The translations under genes and the position numbers were made by a program. A DNA stretch of 38,817 nucleotides from Bacteroidota bacterium (GTDB taxonomy: Bacteria > Bacteroidota > Bacteroidia > Bacteroidales > Prolixibacteraceae): contig JAHEYU010000059.1 of NCBI GenBank assembly GCA_023251435.1, positions 1 through 38,817 of the forward strand, in the 5' to 3' direction. Below, in pieces: positions 1 through 8,076 of the stretch; position 1 is the first letter of the stretch; each line of letters opens with the position of its first letter. Under the pieces are notes generated by a model that did not search any database, had not been told where the DNA came from, and saw only the letters and a list, made by a program, of their open reading frames with translations.

Positions 1-255
1 ATTTACAAAGTTCATTTGATATCGAGTCCCGCACGACTTTCAACTGAATCAACTTTTTTTAAGGGCCTGGGACCGATTGAAGAATTGAAGATTAGCGAAA
101 CATTTAACTACATGGCTGGAAAATCGACCGATTTTGAACAAATCACCAAACTTTTGGGATTGGCAAAAATCAATTTTCCTGACGCTAATTTGGTTGCTTT
201 TAAAAATGGAAGAAAGATAAAATTGGAAAAGGCAATCCAAATTCAACCAAAATAG
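1..255 (+). CDS. C-terminal end of N-acetylmuramoyl-L-alanine amidase (SPOR-like tail), partial
   Basis: Open from the first base in frame 1 to a TAG at 253-255, so the gene begins outside the window and this is its last 84 codons. The sequence has the pattern YKVHL, FKGLGPIEE, then FPDANLVAFKNGRKI. In many Bacteroidota this forms the SPOR-like C-terminal region of secreted N-acetylmuramoyl-L-alanine amidases, which cut the amide bond between MurNAc and the peptide stem and use the SPOR region to dock on septal peptidoglycan. The catalytic domain is not in the window, so the enzyme name rests only on the resemblance of this tail. Another SPOR-tailed wall protein is possible. The TTG at 16 is not a real start, because the frame is open upstream of it. 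Confidence 0.6.
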   Translation: MYKVHLISSPARLSTESTFFKGLGPIEELKISETFNYMAGKSTDFEQITKLLGLAKINFPDANLVAFKNGRKIKLEKAIQIQPK

Positions 256-506
256 TTGCAAATCAATATCTTTTATTATTGTAAAGTATATCGTAATCCT
301 TTACTGGCAGGTATTTAAGCCATGTGGTTGATTAAGTTGCTGAATTTCAGTGTCTTGCGATAATTACAAAAATATTAAATTATTTTTATTTTTTAAATGC
401 CTGAGTCTTAAAGTAGTTATATTATTTTGGTAAAAGTCAATAGCAAATCCATTTTTTTTTAATGTTTTTTTTCACAAAATTTGCTTTCAGGGAAATTTTA
501 TAGGGA

Positions 507-1973
507 ATGTCTTTTCAACAATTTTTTAATATCCAGTCCAAAATGATTAATGATCATCGTTTGGTTTGGGATCATTGTCTCTCAATTATTCGTGACAATG
601 TTCCAAGCATTAGTTTTAAAACATGGTTTGAGCCAATCGTTCCGGTAAATCTGGAAAACGAAGTTCTTACTATTCAGGTTCCAAGTCCTTTTTTTTATGA
701 ATATTTGGAGGAACAATACATTGATTTATTGAGGAAAACCTTGCGCAAAGAACTTGGGCAGGGTGCCAAACTGGAATATGTGGTGGTCATGGGAAACAAT
801 CAGAGTAATTCTCAACCCTACACTGTTAAATACCCAACCAATAACAACAGCAAAATTCAAAACAAGCCGATGAGTATTCCTCTTAAAAACGAAGGAAAGC
901 CATCGATCAGAAATCCATTTATAATTCCCGGAATTCAAAAAATTCAGATCGATCCGCAATTAAGGCTCGATAATACTTTTGACAATTTTGTTGAAGGTGA
1001 ATGTAACCGACTGGCCCGCAGTGCCGGATATGCTGTTTCGCAAAATCCCGGAGGTACTGCTTTCAATCCATTAATGATATATGGCAATTCAGGACTTGGC
1101 AAAACACATCTGGCTCATGCAATTGGGATCGAGGTAAAAGAAAGCCATCCGGAAAAAGTAGTATTGTATGTAAACGCCAATAAATTTCAGACGCAGTTTA
1201 CCGAAGCGACCCGAAACAATAACCGGAACGATTTTTTGAATTTTTATCAAATGATCGACGTACTGATTTTGGATGACGTTCAGGAATTTGCGGGAAAGGA
1301 GAAAACACAGGAAACATTCTTTCATATATTCAACCATTTACATCAAAGCGGCAAACAGCTGATTCTGACTTCTGATAAGCCGCCAATTGAACTCAAAGGA
1401 CTGGAACAACGGCTGCTTTCAAGATTTAAATGGGGTTTAACTGCTGATTTGCAACAGCCCAGTTTTGAAACCAGGATGGATATCCTGAAACGTAAAATAT
1501 ATAAAGACGGAATTGAAATATCGACTGAAGTGCTTGAGTATATCGCTTCGCACATCACCAACAATATCAGGGAATTAGAAGGTGCATTGGTATCGTTGCT
1601 CGCACAATCGACACTTAATAAAAAGGAAATTACCATTGAGCTTGCCAGCGAAATGATCAACAAGCTGGTGAAGAATTCAAAAAGAGAGTTATCGATCGAC
1701 TACATTACCAAAGTTGTTTGCGACTATTTTAACATGCCTGTTGATTCGCTTCAGGCCAAAACCCGCAAACGCGAAGTGGTTCAGGCCAGACAACTGGCAA
1801 TGTATTTTTCGAAAAACATGACCAAGTCTTCACTTGCATCCATTGGGTCGCAGATTGGGAACAAAGATCATGCGACTGTACTACATGCCTGTAAAACAGT
1901 AAATAACCTAAAAGAGACGGATAAAAATTTCAAGTTTTGTGTCGATGAAATTGAAAAGAAATTGAAATTGTAA
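507..1973 (+). CDS. dnaA: Chromosomal replication initiator DnaA
   Basis: DnaA binds DnaA boxes at oriC as an ATP complex, melts the origin and loads the helicase. The 488-residue product shows the full family layout. Domain I lies at about 14-95 (SFKTWFEPI, then FFYEYLEEQY) and a low-complexity linker at 96-145. The AAA+ core has Walker A GNSGLGKT at 193-200 and Walker B LILDDVQ at about 253-259. The C-terminal DNA-binding domain carries the signature GNKDHATVLHAC at 451-462. There is no Shine-Dalgarno, as usual for the phylum. The ATG at 507 gives 12 extra residues; the ATG at 543 (MINDHRLVW) matches the usual family N-terminus better and may be the true start. The gene stands alone without dnaN or recF and ends in its own terminator. 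Confidence 0.97.
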   Translation: MSFQQFFNIQSKMINDHRLVWDHCLSIIRDNVPSISFKTWFEPIVPVNLENEVLTIQVPSPFFYEYLEEQYIDLLRKTLRKELGQGAKLEYVVVMGNNQSNSQPYTVKYPTNNNSKIQNKPMSIPLKNEGKPSIRNPFIIPGIQKIQIDPQLRLDNTFDNFVEGECNRLARSAGYAVSQNPGGTAFNPLMIYGNSGLGKTHLAHAIGIEVKESHPEKVVLYVNANKFQTQFTEATRNNNRNDFLNFYQMIDVLILDDVQEFAGKEKTQETFFHIFNHLHQSGKQLILTSDKPPIELKGLEQRLLSRFKWGLTADLQQPSFETRMDILKRKIYKDGIEISTEVLEYIASHITNNIRELEGALVSLLAQSTLNKKEITIELASEMINKLVKNSKRELSIDYITKVVCDYFNMPVDSLQAKTRKREVVQARQLAMYFSKNMTKSSLASIGSQIGNKDHATVLHACKTVNNLKETDKNFKFCVDEIEKKLKL

Positions 1974-1979
1974 AATTTC

Positions 1980-2008
1980 AAAAGCAGGTCGTTTTGATCT
2001 GCTTTTTT
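1980..2008 (+). terminator. Intrinsic terminator of dnaA
   Basis: Arms at 1980-1990 and 1996-2006 pair over 11 bp with one G-T wobble around a 5-nt loop, and the T-run continues to 2008. It begins 7 nt after the dnaA stop. It excludes the upstream TTG at 1994 as start of the next gene, because that codon lies inside the hairpin. Confidence 0.85.
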
Positions 2009-2032
2009 ATTTTTACGCAAATACCTGAAAGT

Positions 2033-2896
2033 ATGATTTATCTTTTATTGAGTATTCTTTCATCGGCTGTAATTTTTACAACTTTTAAAATTTCCGAAAG
2101 ATTCAATACAAATCTGGTAAAACTCATCACTGTTAATTATCTGGTTGCCACCATTCTTGGGTTTAGTTTCAATCGTCAACCCCTATCATTTCCCGGTTTG
2201 CTTTCCGCTCATTGGTTCCCCTTTGCAATTTTAATAGGTTTTTCTTTCATTTTAATGTTTTTCCTGATTGGTTATTCTACCAGAAAATCAGGAGTAGCGG
2301 TTACATCAATCGCAAGCAAAATGTCGATGGTTATTCCGGTTCTGTTTTCAATACTGTATTTTTCAGAAAAATTTAATGCAATTAAAATTTCAGGACTTGT
2401 AATTGCTGCCATTGCTGTTTTTTTGAGTAGTTATCGTCCGGTTCTTAAAAAGAAAGGATTTCTCCTGTTTTTTCTCCCTATTGCAATCTTCTTCGGATCC
2501 GGAATTACTGATTCGATTGTCAAATACGCCCAAACCTATCATATTCCAAACAATATCAGCCTGTTATTTTCAGCAGTGGTTTTTTTAGTTGCATTGATCC
2601 TGGGCATATTTTACACTCTACTTAAACGCAAATCTATTTCAGCAAACTATAGTTTTGCCGAAATAACCGGAGGAATAATTCTGGGAGCTGCAAATTTTGG
2701 TTCACTTTATTTTTTTATATTAGCGTTGAATAACAGCAAATTAGACAGTTCGATCGTTTTTGGACTCAACAATATTTGCATTGTTTTACTATCGGTTGTG
2801 GTAGGTTCGGCTATCTTTAAAGAAGAACTCACGAAAACTAATCAGGTGGGAATTGTACTGGCAATATTGGCCATCCTGATTTTAATGATCTACTGA
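2033..2896 (+). CDS. EamA/DMT-family membrane transporter
   Basis: Predicted inner-membrane protein of 287 residues with about ten hydrophobic segments in two halves, the duplicated EamA fold of the drug/metabolite transporter superfamily. Members usually export amino acids, nucleobases or other small metabolites; the substrate cannot be read here. The second half begins near residue 140 after a basic loop (KKK near 138-140). The start is the ATG at 2033: the frame is open further upstream, but a TTG at 1994 lies inside the dnaA terminator. The stop TGA shares its last base with the ATG of the next gene, so the two are probably translated together. Confidence 0.8.
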   Translation: MIYLLLSILSSAVIFTTFKISERFNTNLVKLITVNYLVATILGFSFNRQPLSFPGLLSAHWFPFAILIGFSFILMFFLIGYSTRKSGVAVTSIASKMSMVIPVLFSILYFSEKFNAIKISGLVIAAIAVFLSSYRPVLKKKGFLLFFLPIAIFFGSGITDSIVKYAQTYHIPNNISLLFSAVVFLVALILGIFYTLLKRKSISANYSFAEITGGIILGAANFGSLYFFILALNNSKLDSSIVFGLNNICIVLLSVVVGSAIFKEELTKTNQVGIVLAILAILILMIY

Positions 2897-3498
2897 TGGA
2901 AGATACTTTTAAGACAATTGAAAAACCTTCGGAAGGATTGTTCAAAGACAAAGGAAGCAAGTTCCTCTCTTTTGCATTTCCTGTCAATTCAGAAGATGAA
3001 ATAAGGGAAATTACCCAATCTATCAGGAAAGAACATCATTCAGCAAGACATCATTGTTATGCCTGGCGGCTGGGTGCCGACAAATTGCATTTCAGGACCA
3101 ACGACGATGGTGAGCCCTCCTCTACTGCCGGGAAGCCCATTTTCGGACAAATTCAAAGTTTCGATCTGACCAACATTCTAATCGTAGTAGTCAGGTATTT
3201 CGGAGGAACCTTGCTTGGCGTAAGCGGACTGATAAATGCTTACCGAAATGCAGCTATGGATGCAATCAATCAGGCTGAAATCGTAGAAAAACTGGTCGAA
3301 AAATGGCTATTGGTCGAATTCGATTACGGTGCGATGAATGATGTGATGAAAGTTTTCAAAGACGAAAAATTGTCGCAAATCGATCCACAGTTCGACTTAA
3401 AGTGCAAAATCAAAACAAATATACGGCTAAGTGAATCTGATAGAATTGAAGAAGCTTTGCTAAAGATTGAAAACGTTAGGGTTACAGAAGTCTGTTAA
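2896..3498 (+). CDS. yigZ: IMPACT/YigZ family protein (UPF0029)
   Basis: A 200-residue protein of the IMPACT/YigZ family. The conserved N-terminal domain is clear: SKFLSFAFPV, HHSARHHCYAWRLG, RTNDDGEPSSTAG, then VVVRYFGGTLLGVSGL at about 95-110. The C-terminal third (about 135-200) is the EF-G-domain-V-like fold (DUF1949). Bacterial members are conserved and thought to bind RNA or ribosomes; eukaryotic IMPACT inhibits Gcn2 activation. No catalytic role is established. Its ATG overlaps the stop of the EamA transporter by 1 nt, which points to translational coupling, though the pairing is not functionally obvious. Confidence 0.88.
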   Translation: MEDTFKTIEKPSEGLFKDKGSKFLSFAFPVNSEDEIREITQSIRKEHHSARHHCYAWRLGADKLHFRTNDDGEPSSTAGKPIFGQIQSFDLTNILIVVVRYFGGTLLGVSGLINAYRNAAMDAINQAEIVEKLVEKWLLVEFDYGAMNDVMKVFKDEKLSQIDPQFDLKCKIKTNIRLSESDRIEEALLKIENVRVTEVC

Positions 3499-3582
3499 CA
3501 CGGGCAGTTGTTGATAACCTTTTAATAAAAATTGAACACCAATTAAAGATGGTTTCCTGAAACAAACTAATTTCGGACTTTG

Positions 3583-3765
3583 ATGAAACGCCTGATAAAA
3601 CAAATTTCCTACTTGCCCGGTGGAATTAACCACCTTGGAAAAGTATTCCCAAACTCCCTAAATTGTTTTTATCATTCAACTGAATTAATACATTTCAGTT
3701 TATATACTGAAATACTATTTCCCATAAAAACCAACAGCGAAGTTATTTCTGTTGGTTTTTTTTAA
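3583..3765 (+). promoter_or_regulatory. Candidate pyrBI leader: 60-codon leader ORF running through a terminator
   Basis: Between the IMPACT gene and pyrB lies an ATG-initiated ORF of 60 codons (starts MKRLIKQ, ends SVGFF). Its TAA at 3763-3765 sits exactly at the end of the T-run of the terminator at 3726-3763. Upstream of the terminator, 3692-3699 and 3706-3713 form an 8-bp hairpin with a 6-nt loop, a possible pause site. A hairpin, then a terminator covered by a leader ORF, then pyrBI is the arrangement of the enterobacterial pyrBI attenuator, where close-following ribosomes block termination when UTP is low. The peptide resembles nothing I recognise. The alternative is that the ORF is chance and the terminator simply ends yigZ. 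Confidence 0.4.
3726..3763 (+). terminator. Intrinsic terminator 32 nt upstream of pyrB
   Basis: Arms 3726-3737 and 3749-3760 are perfectly complementary over 12 bp around an 11-nt loop, and the T-run extends to 3763. It either ends the EamA-yigZ transcript or acts as the attenuator of pyrBI. Confidence 0.85.
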
Positions 3766-3795
3766 ATTTTACACACTTAAAAATCAAACCATAAG

Positions 3796-4707
3796 ATGAA
3801 GAAGAAAGACTTAATTTCGATCACCGATTATTCGAAAGAAGATTATCTGCGCATTTTAGAACTTGCAGCCGATTTTGAGGAAAATCCAAACCAGAGACTA
3901 CTTGAAGGCAAGGTAGTTGCTTCTTTGTTTTTTGAACCTTCTACCCGCACCCGCTTGAGTTTCGAAACAGCCATTAACCGACTGGGAGGTCGTATTATTG
4001 GTTTTTCAGATGCCGGATCATCAAGTGTTTCGAAAGGCGAAACACTGCACGACACCACCCGAATGGTGAGCAATTACGTCGATCTGATTGTGATGCGCCA
4101 TCCGCTTGAAGGAAGTGCAAGGTATGCTGCCGAAGTGGCCGATGTTCCGGTTATTAATGCCGGCGACGGAGCCAACCAGCATCCTACTCAAACTTTGCTC
4201 GATATGTACTCGATCCTGAAAACCCAGGGAACACTCGACAATATCAATATTTTCATAATTGGCGACCTGAAATACGGGCGTACAGTTCATTCGTTACTCA
4301 TGGCTTTGTCTGAATTCGAAAATCCGATTTTTAATTTCATAGCGCCCGAAGAACTGGCCATGCCCGAAGAATACAAGTTGTTCCTGAAAGATAAGGGAAT
4401 CCGGTATTTCGAGCATACCGAAATCAACGAAAACATCAACCATGCCGACATTATTTATATGACACGGGTTCAGAAAGAACGGTTTATGGATCCGATTGAA
4501 TACGAAAAAGTTAAAAATGTATATATCCTGAAAAACAACATGTTAAAAGACACCAAGCCTAACATGCGCATTCTGCACCCGCTTCCCCGAATCAACGAAA
4601 TTCACACCGACGTTGATAAAAACGAGAAAGCCTATTATTTTACTCAAGCCCGAAACGGCGTTTTTACCCGTCAGGCAATCATTGCACATATCCTCAACCT
4701 TAAATAA
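3796..4707 (+). CDS. pyrB: Aspartate carbamoyltransferase catalytic subunit
   Basis: Catalyses carbamoyl phosphate + L-aspartate to N-carbamoyl-L-aspartate, the committed step of pyrimidine synthesis, in the cytoplasm. The 303-residue length is normal. The carbamoyl-phosphate motif STRTR is at 49-53, HPTQT at 129-133 and HPLPR at 261-265, with the aspartate-binding half in the C-terminal domain. The regulatory subunit gene follows after 8 nt, so the enzyme should be the class B c6r6 holoenzyme with nucleotide feedback control. A leader ORF and terminator lie just upstream and may control expression. Confidence 0.97.
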   Translation: MKKKDLISITDYSKEDYLRILELAADFEENPNQRLLEGKVVASLFFEPSTRTRLSFETAINRLGGRIIGFSDAGSSSVSKGETLHDTTRMVSNYVDLIVMRHPLEGSARYAAEVADVPVINAGDGANQHPTQTLLDMYSILKTQGTLDNINIFIIGDLKYGRTVHSLLMALSEFENPIFNFIAPEELAMPEEYKLFLKDKGIRYFEHTEINENINHADIIYMTRVQKERFMDPIEYEKVKNVYILKNNMLKDTKPNMRILHPLPRINEIHTDVDKNEKAYYFTQARNGVFTRQAIIAHILNLK

Positions 4708-4715
4708 TTTCAATC

Positions 4716-5186
4716 ATGAGCGATAGTTTAAAAAAGAAACTAAAACTGAAAGTCAGTGCAATCAACGATGGCACTGTAATCGATCACATTCCTTCCGAAA
4801 ATCTATTCAAAGTAATATCCATTCTGGGGCTCGAGAAAGTGAAATCACAAATTACATTCGGATTTAACTTTGAAAGCGAAAAAATGGGAAGCAAGGCCAT
4901 TATCAAAGTTTCGGATGTATTTTTCGAAGACGACGAAATCAACAAAATTTCGCTGATTGCCAGAAATGCCAAGTTAAATATCATCCGCGATTACGAAGTT
5001 GTTGAAAAACGGGTGGTTGAAGTTCCTGATAAGGTAATTGGCATTGTAAAATGTTTTAATCCGAAGTGCATTACCAATAACGAAGAAATTACCACCTATT
5101 TCAATGTTATTTCGAAAAATCCACTCGATTTGAAATGTAAATATTGTGAGAAAATTACCCATGAACACCAGATGGTGATAAAATAA
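4716..5186 (+). CDS. pyrI: Aspartate carbamoyltransferase regulatory subunit
   Basis: PyrI binds CTP/ATP in its N-terminal domain and holds PyrB trimers together through a C-terminal zinc domain. The 156-residue product begins with the typical KLKVSAINDGTVIDHIP region. It has the four zinc ligands C113-x4-C118 and C141-x2-C144. It is co-transcribed with pyrB (8-nt gap) and followed 7 nt later by a GAF-domain gene. Everything expected of a functional allosteric subunit is present. Confidence 0.96.
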   Translation: MSDSLKKKLKLKVSAINDGTVIDHIPSENLFKVISILGLEKVKSQITFGFNFESEKMGSKAIIKVSDVFFEDDEINKISLIARNAKLNIIRDYEVVEKRVVEVPDKVIGIVKCFNPKCITNNEEITTYFNVISKNPLDLKCKYCEKITHEHQMVIK

Positions 5187-5193
5187 GCATAAA

Positions 5194-5649
5194 ATGACAA
5201 CAACAAATTTTACTGAAGTTTTCGAAAAAGCAGCTGCATTGGTTAAAGCCAATCCTGAAGATTTGCTATTCCGAATTTGCGAACTCCTCAAACAGGAAGT
5301 GTATCATTACGATTGGGTAGGTTTTTACATTCTAAATCCTGATAAAAATGAACTTATACTCGGACCGTTTGTCGGCAAACCAACCCAACACACGCACATT
5401 GCAGTAGGAAAAGGCATTTGCGGACAGGTTGCCGAAAGTGGACAAACAATGGTAGTTCAAGATGTTACACAAGTTGAAAACTACATCTCCTGCGGTCTCG
5501 ATGTTCAATCGGAAATTGTAGTTCCAATTCTGAAAGACGGAAAATTTGTGGCCGAACTTGATATCGACAGCCACTCTCCCGCCCCGTTTACAGCCGACGA
5601 CAGTATTTTTCTGGCAAGAGTGAGTAGTTTATTGTCCGATCGGTTTTAA
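5194..5649 (+). CDS. msrC: GAF-domain protein, free methionine-(R)-sulfoxide reductase type
   Basis: A single GAF domain of 151 residues similar to fRMsr (YebR/MsrC), which reduces free L-methionine-(R)-sulfoxide using thioredoxin. Conserved blocks are DWVGFYIL, LGPFVGKPT, GKGICGQVAESGQT and SEIVVPI, then ELDIDSHS. Two of the three family cysteines are present with the standard 24-residue spacing: C76 in GxxCG and C100 in NYISC. By my alignment the third, about 10 residues before C76 in E. coli MsrC, is replaced by His66. The active-site cysteine (C100) remains, but the resolving step would have to use C76. It is the third gene of the pyrBI cluster; no metabolic link to pyrimidines is evident. 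A nucleotide- or ligand-sensing GAF protein is the alternative. Confidence 0.75.
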   Translation: MTTTNFTEVFEKAAALVKANPEDLLFRICELLKQEVYHYDWVGFYILNPDKNELILGPFVGKPTQHTHIAVGKGICGQVAESGQTMVVQDVTQVENYISCGLDVQSEIVVPILKDGKFVAELDIDSHSPAPFTADDSIFLARVSSLLSDRF

Positions 5650-5712
5650 GTATTCATTAATAATCAGAAAATAATTGAACTGATTGTAGATATTTTTTCC
5701 GTTTGATTTGTT

Positions 5713-5758
5713 AATAGTGTAATTTGCGGAAACCTGAAATTCTGTAAATTACACTATT
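5713..5758. repeat. Long perfect-armed hairpin between msrC and the DedA gene
   Basis: 5713-5725 and 5746-5758 are perfect 13-bp complements. Pairing continues inward for five more positions with two G-T wobbles (5726-5730 with 5741-5745), giving an 18-bp stem and a 10-nt loop. No T-run follows, so it is not a standard terminator. It lies 63 nt after msrC and 59 nt before the DedA gene and could be an mRNA 3' stabiliser, an operator or a small inverted-repeat element. Confidence 0.7.
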
Positions 5759-5817
5759 TGTTGTTTACAGATTTTGAACAACTTCGATAAAAGTAACAGG
5801 TTAAATATTGGCGACCA

Positions 5818-6465
5818 ATGATGCACGAAATTTTTGAAATTCTATTCCATACAAATCAGGCGCTTTATGCCATTGTTTCTGAAAATGTAAATGAAGCATA
5901 CTTTGTTTTATTCATGATAATTTTTCTGGAAACCGGGCTAATCTTTTTTCCTTTTCTCCCGGGCGATGGATTGTTATTTTCGGCCGGAGTCATCGCAGCC
6001 TCCTCTCAATTGAATATCCTGATTTTAGTACCTATCCTGATCATTGCAGCTATTGTTGGAAATTTTTTCAATTATAGAATAGGAAAACAGGTTGGCAATA
6101 GGATTGAACACAGCAATAATAGATTTGTGCAGAAATACCTAGTGAAATCAATAATTGAAACAAGGAAATTTTACCAGAAACATGGAAAAAAATCGATTAT
6201 CATTGGCCGTTTTTTTCCAGTTATTCGAACATACATTCCATTTTTGGCGGGCACTGTTAAATTTGATTATCCCATGTTTGGAAAATATACCGTCATTGGA
6301 TCTGTGATTTGGGTTCCGTTCTTTACTCTGACAGGTTATTTCCTGGGAGAAATACCCTGGATCAGAGATAATTTTGAAATTATTTTTCTGGGCTTAATCA
6401 TTGTAACACTCATCCCATTTTTTTATACTGCCGCTAAAATGTTTTTAATGAAAAAGCGGGTCTGA
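5818..6465 (+). CDS. DedA family membrane protein
   Basis: A 215-residue DedA (SNARE-associated/VTT domain) membrane protein. The signature parts are visible: FPFLPGDGLLFSAGV at about 41-60, GRFFPVIRTYIPFLAGT at about 136-152, then GSVIWVPFFTLTGYFLG. The glycine/arginine/proline pattern of the second block forms the re-entrant helices of the family. DedA proteins support membrane-potential homeostasis, and several members are undecaprenyl-phosphate or phospholipid flippases; which applies here is not readable. It stands alone, with a hairpin upstream and a terminator 6 nt downstream. The ATG at 5818 is followed directly by a second ATG. Confidence 0.88.
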   Translation: MMHEIFEILFHTNQALYAIVSENVNEAYFVLFMIIFLETGLIFFPFLPGDGLLFSAGVIAASSQLNILILVPILIIAAIVGNFFNYRIGKQVGNRIEHSNNRFVQKYLVKSIIETRKFYQKHGKKSIIIGRFFPVIRTYIPFLAGTVKFDYPMFGKYTVIGSVIWVPFFTLTGYFLGEIPWIRDNFEIIFLGLIIVTLIPFFYTAAKMFLMKKRV

Positions 6466-6471
6466 TTACCT

Positions 6472-6501
6472 AATGGGCAATTGCTATAGAATGCCCATTT
6501 A
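6472..6501 (+). terminator. Hairpin after the DedA gene
   Basis: Arms 6472-6479 and 6492-6499 are perfect 8-bp complements (AATGGGCA) with a 12-nt loop. Only a short T-stretch overlaps the 3' arm, so termination strength is uncertain. Confidence 0.55.
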
Positions 6502-6510
6502 TTCAGCAAA

Positions 6511-6545
6511 AAAACTATTTTTGATACTTCTAAAAAAATAGTTTT
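6511..6545 (+). promoter_or_regulatory. Bacteroidota-type -7 box embedded in an inverted repeat before the APC permease
   Basis: TATTTTTG at 6516-6523 fits the TAnnTTTG -7 consensus of the Bacteroidota primary sigma factor, 24 nt before the ATG at 6548. It overlaps the left arm of a 12-bp perfect inverted repeat (6511-6522 with 6534-6545) whose right arm ends 2 nt before the start codon. No good -33 element is seen. The repeat could be a repressor site over the promoter or an mRNA hairpin hiding the translation start. Confidence 0.45.
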
Positions 6546-6547
6546 AT

Positions 6548-8062
6548 ATGTCGAGATTATTTGCCACAAAACCCATTTCACAATTACTTACCGAATCAAA
6601 AACTGATCAGGGAATGCGAAAGTCGCTGAGTGCGACAAACCTCACAACCCTGGGAATCGGAGCTGTAATTGGTGCCGGAATATTCGTACTCACAGGTCAG
6701 GCTGCAGCCCAATATGCCGGTCCGGCAATCGTTATTTCGTTCCTGATTTCAGGCCTTGCATGTTTATTTGCAGGTTTGTGCTATGCAGAGTTTGCTTCAA
6801 TGATACCAATTTCGGGAAGTGCATACACTTATGCTTATGCAACAATTGGCGAATTTGTTGCCTGGATAATTGGTTGGGATTTAATCCTTGAATATCTGTT
6901 TGCAGCTTCTACCGTTGCGGTTGGCTGGTCGGGTTATGTAGTAAGCTTTCTGAAAGATTTTGGAGTAATAATTCCCGCACAACTTACAGCTGCCTGGGGT
7001 TCTGTTTTGGTCGATATTCCGCAAGTTGGCTGGAAATCTGTTACTCCCGAACTAATCACCAACTTAGCCAAATCAGGTATCTCAATTGATAGTCTTCCCC
7101 ACCTGACAGGTATTGTAAATATGCCTGCCATGTTTATAATTGCTGCAATAACAATTTTACTATTGGTTGGTATACGTGAATCTGCACGGTTTAATAACCT
7201 GATGGTGATTATCAAAGTTTTTGTAATTCTTTTATTTATTGGTATAGGTGCCTTCTTCGTAAATAAAGCCAACTGGGTACCTTTTATTCCTGAAAATACC
7301 GGAGAATGGGGGCATTATGGCTGGAGTGGAATTTTTCGCGGAGCTGCAGTGATTTTCTTTGCCTATATTGGCTTCGACGCAGTTTCGACTGCTGCACAGG
7401 AAGCAAAAAATCCTCAGCGGGATATGCCAATCGGAATTTTGGGTTCGCTGGGCATTTCAACTATTCTGTATATACTGGTAGCTATAGTTTTAACCGGTAT
7501 TGTTAGTTATACGTTTTTAAATGTTTCCGATCCTATCGCAGTTGGAGTCGATGCAATGGGCCCAGGGTTGTTTTGGTTGCGGCCAATTATTAAAATTGCT
7601 GCCATTGCCGGTTTAAGTTCAGTTATTCTAGTATTGCTGATGGGACAGCCGCGTATCTTCTATTCGATGTCAAAAGACGGTTTACTCCCTCCAATTTTCT
7701 CGAAAATACACCCACGATTTAAAACTCCTTATGCAAGCACGCTCATTACCGGTTCAATCGCATTTATTCTGGCAGGCGTATTGCCAATCAATATTTTAGG
7801 CGAATTGGTATCGATCGGAACTTTGCTCGCATTTGCCATCGTGTGTGTCGGAATCATTATCCTTCGGGTAAAAAGACCTGACATCAAAAGATCATTTAAA
7901 ACTCCGTTTGTTCCGCTCATTCCAATTCTGGGTGCTGGTATTTGCGTATTGCAAATGCTATCGCTTCCGTGGGAAACATGGTTAAGACTTATTGCTTGGA
8001 TGGCTTTGGGGCTGGCAATTTATTTTGCTTACGGGGTCAAACACAGTAAGCTTCAGAAATAA
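6548..8062 (+). CDS. APC-family amino-acid permease (cationic amino acid transporter type)
   Basis: A 504-residue inner-membrane transporter of the amino acid-polyamine-organocation superfamily with about 12 hydrophobic segments. The first helix has the substrate-binding glycine motif GIGAVIGAGIFVLTG at about 37-51. Later blocks are PISGSAYTYAYATIGEFVAW and FFAYIGFDAVSTAAQEAKNPQRDMP in two parts near 270-295, all characteristic of the CAT/YfnA branch. A cytoplasmic N-terminus carries LLTESKTDQGMRKSLSATNLT. Substrate is probably a cationic or neutral amino acid taken up with protons; which one cannot be read from the sequence. It is a single-gene unit converging on the NfeD gene. Confidence 0.88.
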   Translation: MSRLFATKPISQLLTESKTDQGMRKSLSATNLTTLGIGAVIGAGIFVLTGQAAAQYAGPAIVISFLISGLACLFAGLCYAEFASMIPISGSAYTYAYATIGEFVAWIIGWDLILEYLFAASTVAVGWSGYVVSFLKDFGVIIPAQLTAAWGSVLVDIPQVGWKSVTPELITNLAKSGISIDSLPHLTGIVNMPAMFIIAAITILLLVGIRESARFNNLMVIIKVFVILLFIGIGAFFVNKANWVPFIPENTGEWGHYGWSGIFRGAAVIFFAYIGFDAVSTAAQEAKNPQRDMPIGILGSLGISTILYILVAIVLTGIVSYTFLNVSDPIAVGVDAMGPGLFWLRPIIKIAAIAGLSSVILVLLMGQPRIFYSMSKDGLLPPIFSKIHPRFKTPYASTLITGSIAFILAGVLPINILGELVSIGTLLAFAIVCVGIIILRVKRPDIKRSFKTPFVPLIPILGAGICVLQMLSLPWETWLRLIAWMALGLAIYFAYGVKHSKLQK

Positions 8063-8076
8063 AATCTGATTATCAA

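Noticed and set aside
256-506. AT-rich region before dnaA as chromosomal origin
   Set aside because: Only one loose DnaA-box-like TTTTTCACA is visible and there is no cluster of boxes or dnaN/recF context. In this phylum dnaA is often away from oriC.
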